Shown here piece by piece: positions 49,921 to 59,994 of a DNA stretch of 63,124 nt. The stretch spans positions 1 through 63,124 of the forward strand of contig OMZU01000027.1 in assembly GCA_900315605.1 (NCBI GenBank), in the 5' to 3' direction. Position numbers and translations under genes: made by a program. A model generated the notes under the pieces. That model did not search any database. It saw only the letters and a list, made by a program, of their open reading frames with translations, and was not told the DNA's origin. Source of the stretch: an uncultured Eubacteriales bacterium. Its GTDB lineage: Bacteria; Bacillota; Clostridia; Oscillospirales; Acutalibacteraceae. The number at the start of each line of letters is the position of its first letter. Position 1 is the first letter of the stretch.

Positions 49921-50877
49921 TTAAAGCATACCGAAGGATTTGTACATTTTGGTAATCAAAGAGGAAACCTTTTCGGCTGTTGCGGAATCCACCTTGACCT
50001 GCAATCTTGCGTCCTCGGAGGTGTTGCTGAAATCGCAGGCGTCGAGAACCTTGTCAAGTCTCATTACGTTGAAAACATTACATGAAATGTATGAGCTGAG
50101 ATGAACAAAGGTTTTCTCCGGGAACTCCTTGCACATGCGCAGATAGAAGTTCTTTTCTACGCCGAGGATAAAGGTCTGATTTGATGAGGTGCTGATGATC
50201 TCTCTCATTTTTCCTGTGCCTATGGCGTAATCAGCCTTTGCGGTGATCGCCTCGCAGCATTCGGGATGAACCATAACAATGCTGTCGGGATACTGCTCCT
50301 TGAGCTCCTTCAGGTCGTTTACCGACGCGCTGTTGTAAACATTACAGGTGGGCTGCTTGGGATAAACGATAACCTCTTTGTTCACCTTGCGCATTGCTTC
50401 CTGGGTGCAGTTGTACTCGCCGACATAAAGCACGCGGTCGCCCTCTACGCTGTTGATGACCTCCGGAACGTCTCCCGGAAAAGCAAGATAGTCGCCGATG
50501 AGCTTGAGGTTAAGAGGTGATGTGCCGTAGATTACCAGCGGAAGCTCAGGGTACTGATCTCTCCACTGCTTTACAGGCTCAAACTGGATCATGTTGTCCA
50601 TTGCAACCGGGCATGTTGAACCTCTGCCGGGTACAAAAACATTTTTGTCAGGCAGATAGGCAGCCGTAAGCTCCGCAAAAAATGTGGGAGCCAAAACAAG
50701 AATGTTCTTCTCTTTGCAGCCCTTTACAACGCTGGAAAAAAAGTCGCGGCTGTCTCCGAGAGTATCGGCAACCTCATGCGTCTCGGCAGGCGCATAGTGG
50801 TGAGCGATGATACAAATGTCGTTTTCCTTTTTTAATTCCTTGATTCTCTGAATTTGTTGGTTCATTTTTGATACCAT
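49921..50877 (-). CDS. nadA: Quinolinate synthase
   Basis: A 318-aa [4Fe-4S] enzyme that joins iminoaspartate and dihydroxyacetone phosphate. Conserved parts are CIIAHHYAPAETHEVADTLG and DSRDFFS, then FFAELTAAYLPD and MVHPECCEAI. Cysteines in GRGSTCPVAMDN, KQPTCNVYN and SSYISCNVFN fit the three cluster ligands. It is a diverged copy (VLAPTFFAE where FCGVxFMAE is common). nadB and nadC are not adjacent. The start is uncertain. MVSKMNQQ at 50877 has no clear ribosome binding site, and MNQQ at 50865 is possible. Confidence 0.93.
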   Translation of the reverse strand: MVSKMNQQIQRIKELKKENDICIIAHHYAPAETHEVADTLGDSRDFFSSVVKGCKEKNILVLAPTFFAELTAAYLPDKNVFVPGRGSTCPVAMDNMIQFEPVKQWRDQYPELPLVIYGTSPLNLKLIGDYLAFPGDVPEVINSVEGDRVLYVGEYNCTQEAMRKVNKEVIVYPKQPTCNVYNSASVNDLKELKEQYPDSIVMVHPECCEAITAKADYAIGTGKMREIISTSSNQTFILGVEKNFYLRMCKEFPEKTFVHLSSYISCNVFNVMRLDKVLDACDFSNTSEDARLQVKVDSATAEKVSSLITKMYKSFGML

Positions 50878-51021
50878 ACAGTATTTTTAATATGAATAAT
50901 ACTGCACTTTTTCCTTTCTGAATTGCTTGATATATTTGTGTATTTTGCCATGAGCTGATAATATCATGCAGTTTATTATATCAAGGCATGTATTATAAGT
51001 CAATATTTTGCATAATATTCC

Positions 51022-51066
51022 AAAAAAATACAGCGTTTCCACCCATAGACAGGAGGAAACGCTGTT
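51022..51066 (-). terminator. Terminator of metA
   Basis: Stem acagcgtttcc (51030-51040) and ggaaacgctgt (51054-51064), with seven Ts on minus. Confidence 0.85.
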
Positions 51067-51091
51067 AAAATTTATATCAATTGCCGTTAAT

Positions 51092-52036
51092 TTATTTTCC
51101 CTGTTTTGCGAACGGCTTGTTTTTGATCTCCTTCAAATCATACGGCGTAGCCTGATACACAAAGTAGTTCAGCCAGTTTGTGTAGAGCAGGGTCGCGTTG
51201 CTTCGCCAAACCAGTCTGGGAGTTCTGGTCGGGTCGCCGTTCGGAAAATAGTTGTGCGGCACACGAGGATTTATCCCGCGGCTTTGGTCGCGGAAAAATT
51301 CCTTTGCCAAGGTGTCGCGGTCGTATTCGGCGTGACCTGTCACAAAAAACTGTCTGCCGCTTTTGTTGCACACAATGCTCACGCCTGCGCGCTCGGAGAT
51401 CGCGAGGAGCTCAAGCTTTTTGCAGGAGCGGATGTCATCCTCGTCAACGCCGGTGTAGCGCGAATGAGGAATGGAAAACTCGTCGTCAAAGCCCCTCATC
51501 AGCGGATGGCGAGGATCAAGCACGGTGTGGCGGTAAATTCCGCTGAGCTTTTCGGGAAGCAGCTTTTTTTGTATTCCATAGTGATAATAAAGCCCTGCCT
51601 GCGCGCCCCAGCAGATGTGAAAGGTTGAAAAAACATTGCGCTTTGACCATTCCATGATCTCGCAGAGCTCTTCCCAGTAGTCAACCTCTTCAAAATCGAG
51701 CTGCTCAACCGGTGCGCCGGTGATTATCATTCCGTCAAACGACTCGTCCTTGACCTCGTCAAAGGTCTTGTAGAAGGTCGTCAGGTGATGATAAGAGGTA
51801 GTTTTTGAGATGTGAGTAGCCATCTGCAAAAGCTCAATGTCCACCTGCAAAGGGCTGTTGCCGAGAAGTCTCAGTAACTGGGTTTCGGTCTCGATTTTTG
51901 TGGGCATAAGATTAAGAATAAGTATTTTCAGCGGACGGATGTCCTGCCTGATCGCCACGTCGTCCGGCATGACGAAGATGTTTTCCCCTTCCAAAATCTT
52001 TATCGCCGGTAAATTGCTTTGAACCTTAATCGGCAT
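51092..52036 (-). CDS. metA: Homoserine O-acyltransferase, MetA family
   Basis: A 314-aa enzyme starting [20 protein letters not shown] after AGAGGTGAAAGAG. It activates homoserine for methionine synthesis. The catalytic cysteine is in [18 protein letters not shown]. The catalytic His and Glu are in [18 protein letters not shown]. Family members use acetyl-CoA or succinyl-CoA. Published work shows one residue near the active site decides this, and in Firmicutes acetyl-CoA is common, but I did not settle it here. No SAM riboswitch was seen upstream. Confidence 0.95.
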   Translation of the reverse strand: MPIKVQSNLPAIKILEGENIFVMPDDVAIRQDIRPLKILILNLMPTKIETETQLLRLLGNSPLQVDIELLQMATHISKTTSYHHLTTFYKTFDEVKDESFDGMIITGAPVEQLDFEEVDYWEELCEIMEWSKRNVFSTFHICWGAQAGLYYHYGIQKKLLPEKLSGIYRHTVLDPRHPLMRGFDDEFSIPHSRYTGVDEDDIRSCKKLELLAISERAGVSIVCNKSGRQFFVTGHAEYDRDTLAKEFFRDQSRGINPRVPHNYFPNGDPTRTPRLVWRSNATLLYTNWLNYFVYQATPYDLKEIKNKPFAKQGK

Positions 52037-52110
52037 CTCTTTCACCTCTCTTATAATATTAATGCTAGGTGTAACCCTATGTAATAATTAAAAATTAAAT
52101 CAATATTTAT

Positions 52111-52164
52111 ACAGTCGGGAACAAACGCATTTTATATGAAAAACGCTTCTTCCCGACCGAAATT
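52111..52164 (+). repeat. Family-2 hairpin repeat, copy 7
   Basis: From acagtcgggaacaaacgc to cttcttcccgaccgaaatt, followed by ttgtccattgtcaattgtcc up to the proS stop. Confidence 0.8.
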
Positions 52165-52190
52165 GTCCATTGTCAATTGTCCATTTTCAA

Positions 52191-53630
52191 TTAATATTGC
52201 TTGCCCCAGTAAACCATGTGCTTTGCAGGCTTTCCGCAGCAAACGCAGGTGTCGGCAAGGTGCTCCTCCTCAAATGGGATACATCTGCTCTTTACGCCGC
52301 CGGTAACATCCTTGAGCTTGTCCTCGCACTCGCTGTCGCCGCACCACATAGCCTTGATAAAGCCGGGGTGATTCTTGGCGATATCAATAAACTCGTCGTA
52401 GCTTGTGGCAACAAAGGTCTTTTCCTGAGTGTTTTTCAGCGCGCGGTCGTACATATCGTTGTGGATGGTGTCGAGCAGCTTTTCAACAAACTCAGCCAGC
52501 TCGGAGAGCGGCACAAACGCCTTTTCTCTGGTGTCGCGTCTTACAACAACGCACTGGTTCTTTTCGATGTCCTTGGGGCCGATCTCAACTCTTACGGGAA
52601 CGCCCTTCATCTCGTATTCGGCAAATTTCCAGCCGGGCTGCTTGTCGCTGTCGTCAAGCTTTACCCTGAACTTTGCGGCAAGCTCGGCTTTGAGCTCGTT
52701 GGCTTTGTCGAGAACGCCCTCCTTGTGCTGGGCGACCGGAATAATAACGACCTGGATAGGAGCGATCCTGGGCGGCAGAACAAGTCCGTCGTCGTCGCTG
52801 TGAACCATGATGAGCGCGCCAATCATTCGGGTGGAAACGCCCCACGAGGTCTGGTGCGGAAAATGAAGCTTGTTGTCCTTGCCGGTGTAGGTGATGCCAA
52901 AGCTCTTTGCAAAGCCGTCGCCGAAATAGTGAGAGGTTCCGCCCTGGAGAGCAACGCCGTTGTGCATCATAGGCTCGATAGTATAGGTAGCTTCTGCGCC
53001 GGCGAATTTTTCTTTTTCGGTTTTTTGACCTATAACTGCCGGGATCGCAAGGGTCTCGCGGTAAAAATCATTGTAAACGTGGAGCATACGCAGGGTCTCC
53101 TCCTGAGCCTCCTCGGGAGTTTCGTGCATTGTATGACCCTCCTGCCACAAAAATTCCGAGGTGCGCAGGAACGGACGGGTGGTTTTTTCCCATCTTACAA
53201 CGCTGCACCACTGGTTGTAGAGCTTTGGAAGGTCGCGGTAGGTGTTGATGACCTTTTTGTAGTGCTCGCAGAAAAGCGTCTCGGAGGTTGGGCGCACAGC
53301 CAAACGCTCGTTGAGCTTTTCCTGACCGCCGATAGTTACCCATGCACATTCGGGAGCAAAGCCCTCAACGTGATCCTTCTCCTTTTGGAGCAGGCTTTCG
53401 GGGATAAACATCGGCATATAAACGTTCTCGTGACCGGTCTCCTTAAAGCGGCGGTCAAGGTCAGCCTGGATATTTTCCCAAATCGCGTAGCCGTAGGGAC
53501 GGATCACCATGCAGCCCTTTACGCCGGAATAATCAACCAGCTCTGCCTTTTTTACGATGTCGGTATACCATTTTGCAAAATCCTCGTCGCGGCTTGTGAT
53601 AGCCTCGACCATTTTTTTATTGTCAGCCAT
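52191..53630 (-). CDS. proS: Proline--tRNA ligase (archaeal/eukaryote-like type)
   Basis: A 479-aa class II synthetase without the bacterial editing insertion. Motif 1 and 2 regions are [20 protein letters not shown], then [16 protein letters not shown] and [20 protein letters not shown]. Motif 3 lies at [20 protein letters not shown]. The anticodon domain follows. The C-terminal zinc domain has Cys residues in [12 protein letters not shown] and [20 protein letters not shown], ending in Tyr as typical of this type. No T-box was found upstream. The ribosome binding site is GGAGG. Confidence 0.97.
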   Translation of the reverse strand: MADNKKMVEAITSRDEDFAKWYTDIVKKAELVDYSGVKGCMVIRPYGYAIWENIQADLDRRFKETGHENVYMPMFIPESLLQKEKDHVEGFAPECAWVTIGGQEKLNERLAVRPTSETLFCEHYKKVINTYRDLPKLYNQWCSVVRWEKTTRPFLRTSEFLWQEGHTMHETPEEAQEETLRMLHVYNDFYRETLAIPAVIGQKTEKEKFAGAEATYTIEPMMHNGVALQGGTSHYFGDGFAKSFGITYTGKDNKLHFPHQTSWGVSTRMIGALIMVHSDDDGLVLPPRIAPIQVVIIPVAQHKEGVLDKANELKAELAAKFRVKLDDSDKQPGWKFAEYEMKGVPVRVEIGPKDIEKNQCVVVRRDTREKAFVPLSELAEFVEKLLDTIHNDMYDRALKNTQEKTFVATSYDEFIDIAKNHPGFIKAMWCGDSECEDKLKDVTGGVKSRCIPFEEEHLADTCVCCGKPAKHMVYWGKQY

Positions 53631-53787
53631 AAAAATCTCCTCCGTAACGGAAATATTATCGTAATATTTCTATTATACTACATATAAAAAATTTTTCAAG
53701 TTTTTGTGATATTTTCTCCAAAAATCATCGTTTTTCATCGTTTTCAAAATATAAAACCTCACCGTTTCCCTTGATTGTCGATAAAGC

Positions 53788-53816
53788 TTGACAAAAGCCG
53801 CAAAATTAAGTATATT
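53788..53816 (+). promoter_or_regulatory. Promoter of the first CPBP protease gene
   Basis: TTGACA (53788-53793), a 17-base spacer and TATATT (53811-53816). Confidence 0.75.
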
Positions 53817-53859
53817 TATAACTACAGATGTTCCCAAATATGATACAAAGGAGAAGAAT

Positions 53860-54876
53860 ATGGAAAACAAACAAATCAGAAAGATCTCCAACACAAGCTC
53901 GATCATGCTTTTGATTTTTGCAGGCTTGATATTTATTTTTACCTTAGCTTTGTCTTTATACGGCTTTATCGCAGGGCCAAGAGCGATATCAAGAAACTCA
54001 GACGTTTTTATTCTGATATCCTTTGTTTATCAGTTTGTTTTTGCAGGCTCGGTTTCGATGCTGGTGTTCTATCTTATCCGCCGGCGCAGCACCGGGCTTA
54101 GCTTGGGGCAATTGTTTTGCAAGCCTAAGATGTCGGCAGGCTGGGTAATAAAATGGATAATAATAGGTATCAGCATGACCTATCTTGCAAATTACGCCAA
54201 CCTGTTATTTGAGTTTTTGCTCAATAAAGTAACCGGGATCGAGCTGCCCGAAGTTGAATTGAATTTCGGCAGCGACAGTCCGCTGGGCATGTTCACAACG
54301 GTGCTTGCGGTATCGATCCTCGCGCCTGTTTTTGAGGAGCTGATGTTCAGGGGCACGGTTTTGAGAAACAACGAGGTGCTGGGTCAAAAGTTCGCAATAT
54401 TCACCTCGGCGTTGTTCTTTGGAATGTACCACATGAACCACAGGCAGATCTTCTATGCCTTTGTTCTGGGCTTGTTTGCCGGCTTTTTGTTCGTCAAAAC
54501 GCGCTCGATCTTCCCGTCGATTATAATGCATTTTGTTTTGAACTCGATTTCCACAGCAGGAATGTTGATTTCAAGCAATTTGGATATTGCTCCGGAAAAG
54601 CTTCTCGAAACCCTGAAAAGCAACCCGGCTGCGGTGGCGGCAATAACCTTTTTGGGGTTGATGATAATGTGCATACTTATCTCGGGCATCGTGCTTATCA
54701 TCGCCGAATTTGCCAGAAGAAGCAGCCGCGAAAAGCTCAGGCTCAGAAAGGGCATATTCAACATATCGACCGGCAAAAAAGCCTTGGTATACTTTACCGC
54801 ACCGGCAACGATCGTGCTGCTTTTGTATCTGATTTTTATGACGGCAATGAGCACTTTGTCTTACAGCGCGATGTGA
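53860..54876 (+). CDS. CPBP family intramembrane metalloprotease
   Basis: A 338-aa membrane protein. The ATG at 53860 follows AAAGGAGA. It has about eight hydrophobic segments. The glutamic-type CPBP motifs are present: PVFEELMFRGTVLRNNE (EExxxR), then FFGMYHMNHRQIFYAF (FxxxH) and IMHFVLNSIS. Members cleave prenylated or other membrane proteins, or give bacteriocin self-immunity. No bacteriocin gene is seen nearby. A second, related member is at 57164. Confidence 0.92.
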   Translation: MENKQIRKISNTSSIMLLIFAGLIFIFTLALSLYGFIAGPRAISRNSDVFILISFVYQFVFAGSVSMLVFYLIRRRSTGLSLGQLFCKPKMSAGWVIKWIIIGISMTYLANYANLLFEFLLNKVTGIELPEVELNFGSDSPLGMFTTVLAVSILAPVFEELMFRGTVLRNNEVLGQKFAIFTSALFFGMYHMNHRQIFYAFVLGLFAGFLFVKTRSIFPSIIMHFVLNSISTAGMLISSNLDIAPEKLLETLKSNPAAVAAITFLGLMIMCILISGIVLIIAEFARRSSREKLRLRKGIFNISTGKKALVYFTAPATIVLLLYLIFMTAMSTLSYSAM

Positions 54877-54910
54877 TAAGTTTTAGTGTGGAGTTTGGAG
54901 TGTGGAGTTT

Positions 54911-54967
54911 GGAATTTCGGTCGTGAAGATAGGTTTTGTTTGGAGGAAAAGTCTGTTCCCGACTGTA
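54911..54967 (-). repeat. Family-2 hairpin repeat, copy 8
   Basis: Inverted: ggaatttcggtcgtgaag at the left and ctgttcccgactgta at the right. A gtgtggagtttgga duplication precedes it. Confidence 0.7.
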
Positions 54968-55044
54968 TTAATAATGCTATTGTTTTCTTGAACAACTGTA
55001 GGGCGACCCTACAATCCAAAAAAATTATGCAAAAAAATATAAAT

Positions 55045-55100
55045 ACAATCGGGAACAAACGTATTTTTTAAACAGATTCTTTCTTCCCGACCGAAATTAT
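55045..55100 (+). repeat. Family-2 hairpin repeat, copy 9
   Basis: From acaatcgggaacaaacgt to cttcttcccgaccgaaatt, followed by attcattattctttattctt. Copies 8 and 9 face each other 80 bases apart. Confidence 0.8.
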
Positions 55101-55133
55101 TCATTATTCTTTATTCTTTATTCGTTATTCACT

Positions 55134-55184
55134 AAAAATCTTCCCCCGGTTTTGCACACTGCGCAATTACCGGGGGATTTTTAT
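55134..55184. terminator. Bidirectional terminator of the phosphate transporter gene
   Basis: Stem tcccccggt (55142-55150) and accggggga (55169-55177), with A run on the left and T run on the right. Confidence 0.85.
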
Positions 55185-55204
55185 TATTTTATCTGAGTTT
55201 AGTA

Positions 55205-56887
55205 TTAGGTCGTCGCGGTATTGAGGATCGGACCCAGCTTGTTTCTCGGGATCGAGAACGCAACATTGTTTGCGTGGTCGCCGACTCTTTCGAGGATCGT
55301 GAGCATATCAAGGAAGATCGTTCCTTTTTCCGCAGAGCATATGCCGCTGTTCATTCTTCCGATATGGTTGAATTTATAAATCTTTACATAGCTGTCGAGC
55401 GAGCTTTCGGTCTCGATCACTCTCTTGGCAACGTCGAAATCAAGCGTCTGAGCGTTGAAAAGCGAGAGGCCGTCCTCGATCAGCATTGATACGAGGTTGT
55501 CAAGGTGATGAAGCTCATTGTTGGCTTCCTCAGAGAAGTGGATCTTTCCGTCGATCATTTCCTTGGCGTGCTCGGTAATGTTTTCGGCATGGTCGCCTAT
55601 GCGTTCAATATCCTGGATCGCCGAATACATTACGCCCATTGTTTTTCGGTCGCTGTCCACAATGTCAAGACCGTTGATTTTGACGATATAGCTTGTGATC
55701 TCGTGGGTGAGATAGTCGATCACCTTTTCGTTTTTCTGCACCTTTTCGATCAAATGAGCGTCTTGGTCAAAGAAAGCCTGGATCGCATAGTGATAGTTCT
55801 TTCTGGCAAGCTCGCCCAGTCGTTTACACTCGTTTTCAACCTGCAAAACAGCCATAGGCGGTGTTTTGAGAATACGGTTGTCCAGGTAAACGGTCTCCAT
55901 TTTTTCCTTATCGTCGTCAACATCGGGCAGGATCAGCTTGGTCAGCTTGATGATAAGTCCCGAAAGCGGCAGGAAAACAATGGTTCTCGCAACGTTAAAG
56001 GCAATGTGGACCGCAGAGATCTGGGCTGCGGTTTTGCCTGCGAGGAAGGGGATCGATTCTACGATCTTTACGACCGAGAACGGCGTAAAGTCAAGTGCCA
56101 TGACCACGCCCGAAAACAGCAGCGCGGCAAACAGGCTGGTCAAAAAGTTTGACAGCGCGACCTGCTTTGACTCGCGGTTTGCACCTGCGGCAGAGAGAAA
56201 TACAGGCATACACGCGCCGACGTTCATACCAAAGATAACGTAAACGCAGTCGGACAGGCTGACAACTCCGCTCATGCCCAACGCCATAAGGATGCCGACC
56301 GAGGCGGAGGAGCTTTGCATGATTCCGGTGAAGATCATACCCACCAAAAGACCGAGCAGCGGATTTGACAAAGCCGAAACCGTGTTGATGAAAACCTGGG
56401 AATCCTTGAGAAAATCAAAGTTTTCGCTCATGATATCCATACCCATGAACAGGATACCAAAGCCGGCGGCGATTTGACCGTAATAGCGGTAGTTGTTCTT
56501 TTTGGCAAAGGTGATGACCACCGCGCCCACAAAGGTAAATATCGGAACAAATGCCTTGATATCAATAGACAACAACAACGAGGTTGCGGTCGTACCGATT
56601 TTGGAACCGAACAAAATACCTATACTTTGATAAATGTCCATCAGTCCGGCGTTTACAAAGCCGACAACCATTGCGTCGGTCGCCGAGGAGCTTTGAATAA
56701 CGGCGGTTACAAGCAAGCCTACCATCATGGCGATGAACTTGTTGCTGGTGATTTTTTGGAGCATGACCCTGAGCTTGCTACCTGCGGCGAGCTCCAAGCC
56801 CTCGCCCATGTATTTCATACCAATCAGGAAAAGACCAAGTCCGCCCAACGCCATTATGACGTTTAGAATAATCTCGTATGTATCCAT
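55205..56887 (-). CDS. Na/Pi cotransporter family protein with PhoU-like domain
   Basis: A 560-aa inner-membrane protein. The two inverted NaPi repeats carry the signatures VTAVIQSSSATDAMVVGFVN and FTGIMQSSSASVGILMALGM. About eight hydrophobic segments lie in residues 1-320. Residues ~340-550 form a cytoplasmic PhoU-like helical domain (MYSAIQDIERIGDHAENITE and LTILERVGDHANNVAF). It is expected to import phosphate with sodium, with PhoU-like control. It is a single-gene unit. Confidence 0.95.
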   Translation of the reverse strand: MDTYEIILNVIMALGGLGLFLIGMKYMGEGLELAAGSKLRVMLQKITSNKFIAMMVGLLVTAVIQSSSATDAMVVGFVNAGLMDIYQSIGILFGSKIGTTATSLLLSIDIKAFVPIFTFVGAVVITFAKKNNYRYYGQIAAGFGILFMGMDIMSENFDFLKDSQVFINTVSALSNPLLGLLVGMIFTGIMQSSSASVGILMALGMSGVVSLSDCVYVIFGMNVGACMPVFLSAAGANRESKQVALSNFLTSLFAALLFSGVVMALDFTPFSVVKIVESIPFLAGKTAAQISAVHIAFNVARTIVFLPLSGLIIKLTKLILPDVDDDKEKMETVYLDNRILKTPPMAVLQVENECKRLGELARKNYHYAIQAFFDQDAHLIEKVQKNEKVIDYLTHEITSYIVKINGLDIVDSDRKTMGVMYSAIQDIERIGDHAENITEHAKEMIDGKIHFSEEANNELHHLDNLVSMLIEDGLSLFNAQTLDFDVAKRVIETESSLDSYVKIYKFNHIGRMNSGICSAEKGTIFLDMLTILERVGDHANNVAFSIPRNKLGPILNTATT

Positions 56888-57104
56888 ACTTTATCTACCA
56901 TCCTGTTTTTTATAGGTGTAATTGATAAAATACACCAAAGTAATTATACCACATACTTAATGATTTTTCCATACCTAAAAGATTTTTTTACGGTGGTGTT
57001 TTTTAGCCATGCACAAAGCAGAGCAAAACAAGCTTTTGACTATAAGCCAATGGAATTTTGCTCAAAGCGTTATTTCGGCAACGCTTTAGAGATATAACAT
57101 CACC

Positions 57105-57149
57105 AAAAACACACAAAGACAGCCCCACATAATCAAGCGATGTGGGGCT
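57105..57149 (-). terminator. Terminator of the GH13-CPBP operon
   Basis: Stem agccccacat (57121-57130) and atgtggggct (57140-57149), with T-rich DNA after it on minus. Confidence 0.7.
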
Positions 57150-57163
57150 GCCGTTATAAGCTG

Positions 57164-58270
57164 CTAAAATACAAAGGTCAGCAAAAGCATAGCCAAAAAT
57201 GCAATTATAGTAAGCGGAGCCGAAAAGAATACCAGGGTCTTTTTCCATGCGCCATAGGGAAATTCACCCTTGCTGAACCCAAGGCTCTTTTTCTTTTTTA
57301 CTATATAAGGATCTGTTTGATCCTGCCGTTGAATATGGTCGTCATTATCGACATAGTTCGCACAAGCGGACGAGGGTGTCCTTCGCCACTTTTTAACGAT
57401 TTGTACTATAAGCATGATGGGACCGGCAATAAGCAGAAAAGCTAAAGTCAGAAATGTCAAAGCCAGTAAAACCGAGAAAACAGGCTGCTTGTGGAACATT
57501 GCCTTTATCATAAATTCTTTGTCGCTTGCCGAGAGTATGGAGCCGATATGAGCATGTGAAAAATCCCTTAAAAAACTAATAAAATTGTTTAAGAAATGAA
57601 TAAACATAGTCGAAGCTATTGAGCCGGTTTTCGTAAAGATCAGGCAAAGCAGAACTCCTATCATTGAAGCACTGAAAACCTGCCCGGTATTAATGTGCCA
57701 CAATCCAAAAGCTGCTCCGCTGACAACGGCAGCAAACAATTGACCCATCGGTTCGTTATTCCTGTAAATCGTTGCTCTGAACAAAAGCTCCTCAAAAAAC
57801 GGCGCGAACAGCACGAGAGGAACGGCATAAATGATCCAAGCTATCACTTCGTTGTTTTGGGAAAACAATGCTTCGTCCATCGAGCCGGACGATCCACCAA
57901 CACTAAAAAAGCTTGACATTATCATTCCGAAAAGCTGAGAGGACCCGATGCCGATCACTGCCCATTTCAGAACCCAGCCCTTCGATCTTTGTGATTTGCC
58001 GAAGGCGTCGCGCAGCCTTAGTCCGTTTTGGCGGTTGAGACACTTGTAATACAGCAGGAGCAAAAGCGGTATCGTAACCAAATAAACCATTATATATCTT
58101 AGTGAGTATACAAACAGTGCGTTCTGCCATATTGAACCGTAGCCACCTGCTTTGAACATATATTTTAATAAGAATTGACCCGGGAGCACAACAGCAAAAA
58201 ATATGACCAAAAGCAGTGAACCGCTGTTCGAGATTCTTCTGATTTGCTTGTTAATTGCCTTTTTGTCCAT
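57164..58270 (-). CDS. Second CPBP family intramembrane metalloprotease
   Basis: A 368-aa membrane protein related to the one at 53860. Both start with a KQIRxIS motif. ATG 58270 lies 5 bases after the GH13 stop (58275), so translation is coupled and AGAAG inside the GH13 end may serve as ribosome binding site. Motifs are PFFEELLFRATIYRNNEPMG and FGLWHINTGQVFSASM, then FIHFLNNFIS. A polar loop (~315-345) sits before the last helix. Substrate unknown. Confidence 0.9.
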   Translation of the reverse strand: MDKKAINKQIRRISNSGSLLLVIFFAVVLPGQFLLKYMFKAGGYGSIWQNALFVYSLRYIMVYLVTIPLLLLLYYKCLNRQNGLRLRDAFGKSQRSKGWVLKWAVIGIGSSQLFGMIMSSFFSVGGSSGSMDEALFSQNNEVIAWIIYAVPLVLFAPFFEELLFRATIYRNNEPMGQLFAAVVSGAAFGLWHINTGQVFSASMIGVLLCLIFTKTGSIASTMFIHFLNNFISFLRDFSHAHIGSILSASDKEFMIKAMFHKQPVFSVLLALTFLTLAFLLIAGPIMLIVQIVKKWRRTPSSACANYVDNDDHIQRQDQTDPYIVKKKKSLGFSKGEFPYGAWKKTLVFFSAPLTIIAFLAMLLLTFVF

Positions 58271-58274
58271 TTTT

Positions 58275-59807
58275 TCAACTTCTTTCAATCATCAAAAAGC
58301 TTTGGGGTTCAAGAAGCACTTTTCCGCACGAAATCCCTCCGCCGCCGAGAGAATATATTATTTTTCCGTCAAAAGCCGCGTCAAGCTCTGCTTTTTCTGC
58401 AAGAGGGTTAAAATACATGGCAAGCCTTCCGCGCTTGTAGTAAAACGGGAGCTTTCCTTCCTCATATACAAATTCAAGCTCGCCGTTGCCTTGGAGGTCG
58501 GCGTATTCGTGCCTGAGCGCGATAAGCTCGGTAACGACCCTGTAGATGCTGTCGGGATCGTCGCGCTGATTTTCAACAGTCGGTGCGTCCGGGCTTTTAT
58601 CAACCGGAAGGTAAGGCTCGTCGCTTGTTGAGAATCCCAAATTTTTGCCGCTGCTCCACTGCATAGGCGTGCGCGAGCCTGTTCGGGAGAAGCCGCCCTC
58701 CTTGCTTACAAGATCGTCCTGGTAGCGCATACCCAGCTCGTCGCCGTAATAGAGGAAAGGAACGCCGGGCATTGTAAAGATGAACGCGTTGACAAGCTTT
58801 ATCGCCTGTTTGTCAAGATATGCGGTAACTCTCGGCATATCGTGGTTGTTGGTCATAAAGCTGATGTAGCCGTTTTCCTTGGTTTTTTCATAATTGGGCA
58901 GGTATTCGTCCGCAAACGCCTTTAGATTTCCGCGGCCGTTTGGATTAAACACCGCCTCGTCGCCCCACATGCCGTAGCGGAACAAGCGGCTGTAGCCGTT
59001 GCCGTAGTGGTCAAGATAAAAATCCATGTGGAAGCCGGCGTTATTGATCGCGCGCTCGGGATGACACCACTCTGCGACCATTGCAGCCTCGGGATACTCG
59101 GAATCGAGCATTTCTCTTATGCCTCGCCAGATCTTGGCTGTGGCGATTTTTTCGTCGTCGTTTTTAACAAGCGAATCAGCCATATCGACTCTGAAGCCGT
59201 CCGCGCCCTTGTCAAGCCAAAAACGCATAATATCCTTTATCGCCTCTGCGGTTTTCAGGCAATCCGGGTGATCTGGCGGAAGCTGCCAATCGGGATGAGT
59301 GATGTTATAAAAGCCATAGTTGAGCGCGGGCTGAGAGCTGAAATAATTTACGAGATAGTTGCCGTTTCTTTCGCAAATACCGCACATCATGCGATACTGC
59401 GGAGGAGCGTCCCAAACCGTTTTTGTGAAAATATAGCGGTTTGAAAGCTCGCTTTGAGCGGCTTTTTTTGCTTCCAAAAACCAAGGGTGAGTGTCCGAGG
59501 TGTGTCCCGGAACAAGGTCGAGCAGGATTTTCAGTCCCATTTCGTGAGCTGCTTTAAACAGCCTTTCCAGATCCTCGTTTGTTCCGTAGCGCGGAGCAAC
59601 CTTTTTGTAGTCGCGAACGTCGTAGCCTGCGTCCATAAACGGTGAATCATAGACCGGGTTGAGCCAAATTGCATTACAGCCCAGACCTTTGACATAATCA
59701 AGCTTTTGAATTATTCCGTTGATGTCTCCAATTCCGTCTCCGTTGCTGTCATAAAAGCTTTGGGGATATATTTCATAGAAAACAGCGTTTTTTAACCAAC
59801 CGGGCAT
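58275..59807 (-). CDS. Glycoside hydrolase family 13 alpha-glucosidase
   Basis: A 510-aa cytoplasmic enzyme of the oligo-1,6-glucosidase/alpha-glucosidase group. It opens WLKNAVFYEIYPQSFYDSNG. The nucleophile Asp is in ADGFRVDMADSLV. The acid/base Glu is in AAMVAEWCHPERA. The third Asp is in SFMTNNHDMPRVTAY. The QWSSGKNLGFS segment and a C-terminal beta domain follow. It should split short alpha-glucosides taken into the cell. Ending 5 bases from a membrane protease gene is unusual. Confidence 0.95.
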   Translation of the reverse strand: MPGWLKNAVFYEIYPQSFYDSNGDGIGDINGIIQKLDYVKGLGCNAIWLNPVYDSPFMDAGYDVRDYKKVAPRYGTNEDLERLFKAAHEMGLKILLDLVPGHTSDTHPWFLEAKKAAQSELSNRYIFTKTVWDAPPQYRMMCGICERNGNYLVNYFSSQPALNYGFYNITHPDWQLPPDHPDCLKTAEAIKDIMRFWLDKGADGFRVDMADSLVKNDDEKIATAKIWRGIREMLDSEYPEAAMVAEWCHPERAINNAGFHMDFYLDHYGNGYSRLFRYGMWGDEAVFNPNGRGNLKAFADEYLPNYEKTKENGYISFMTNNHDMPRVTAYLDKQAIKLVNAFIFTMPGVPFLYYGDELGMRYQDDLVSKEGGFSRTGSRTPMQWSSGKNLGFSTSDEPYLPVDKSPDAPTVENQRDDPDSIYRVVTELIALRHEYADLQGNGELEFVYEEGKLPFYYKRGRLAMYFNPLAEKAELDAAFDGKIIYSLGGGGISCGKVLLEPQSFLMIERS

Positions 59808-59994
59808 AAAACCAACCTTTCATAGTTTTGATAGAGTGATTTGCAACAATCTGCACAAATTCATAATACCATTTTTGGCTTGATTTGGCAATAAGATTTG
59901 AAGTATTTGGAATAATTTTTTCCGGTAAAAATCAGTTGCGCGATTCGGTTTTTTATCATATGATGATAGTGTATTATGTCGGGGAGGGCTGAGC

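Noticed and set aside
52037-52110. SAM riboswitch before metA
   Set aside because: The leader is too short and has none of the conserved SAM-I features.
52170-53687. 505-codon plus-strand frame over proS
   Set aside because: It is antisense to a full-length, motif-complete ProS, with typical shadow composition.
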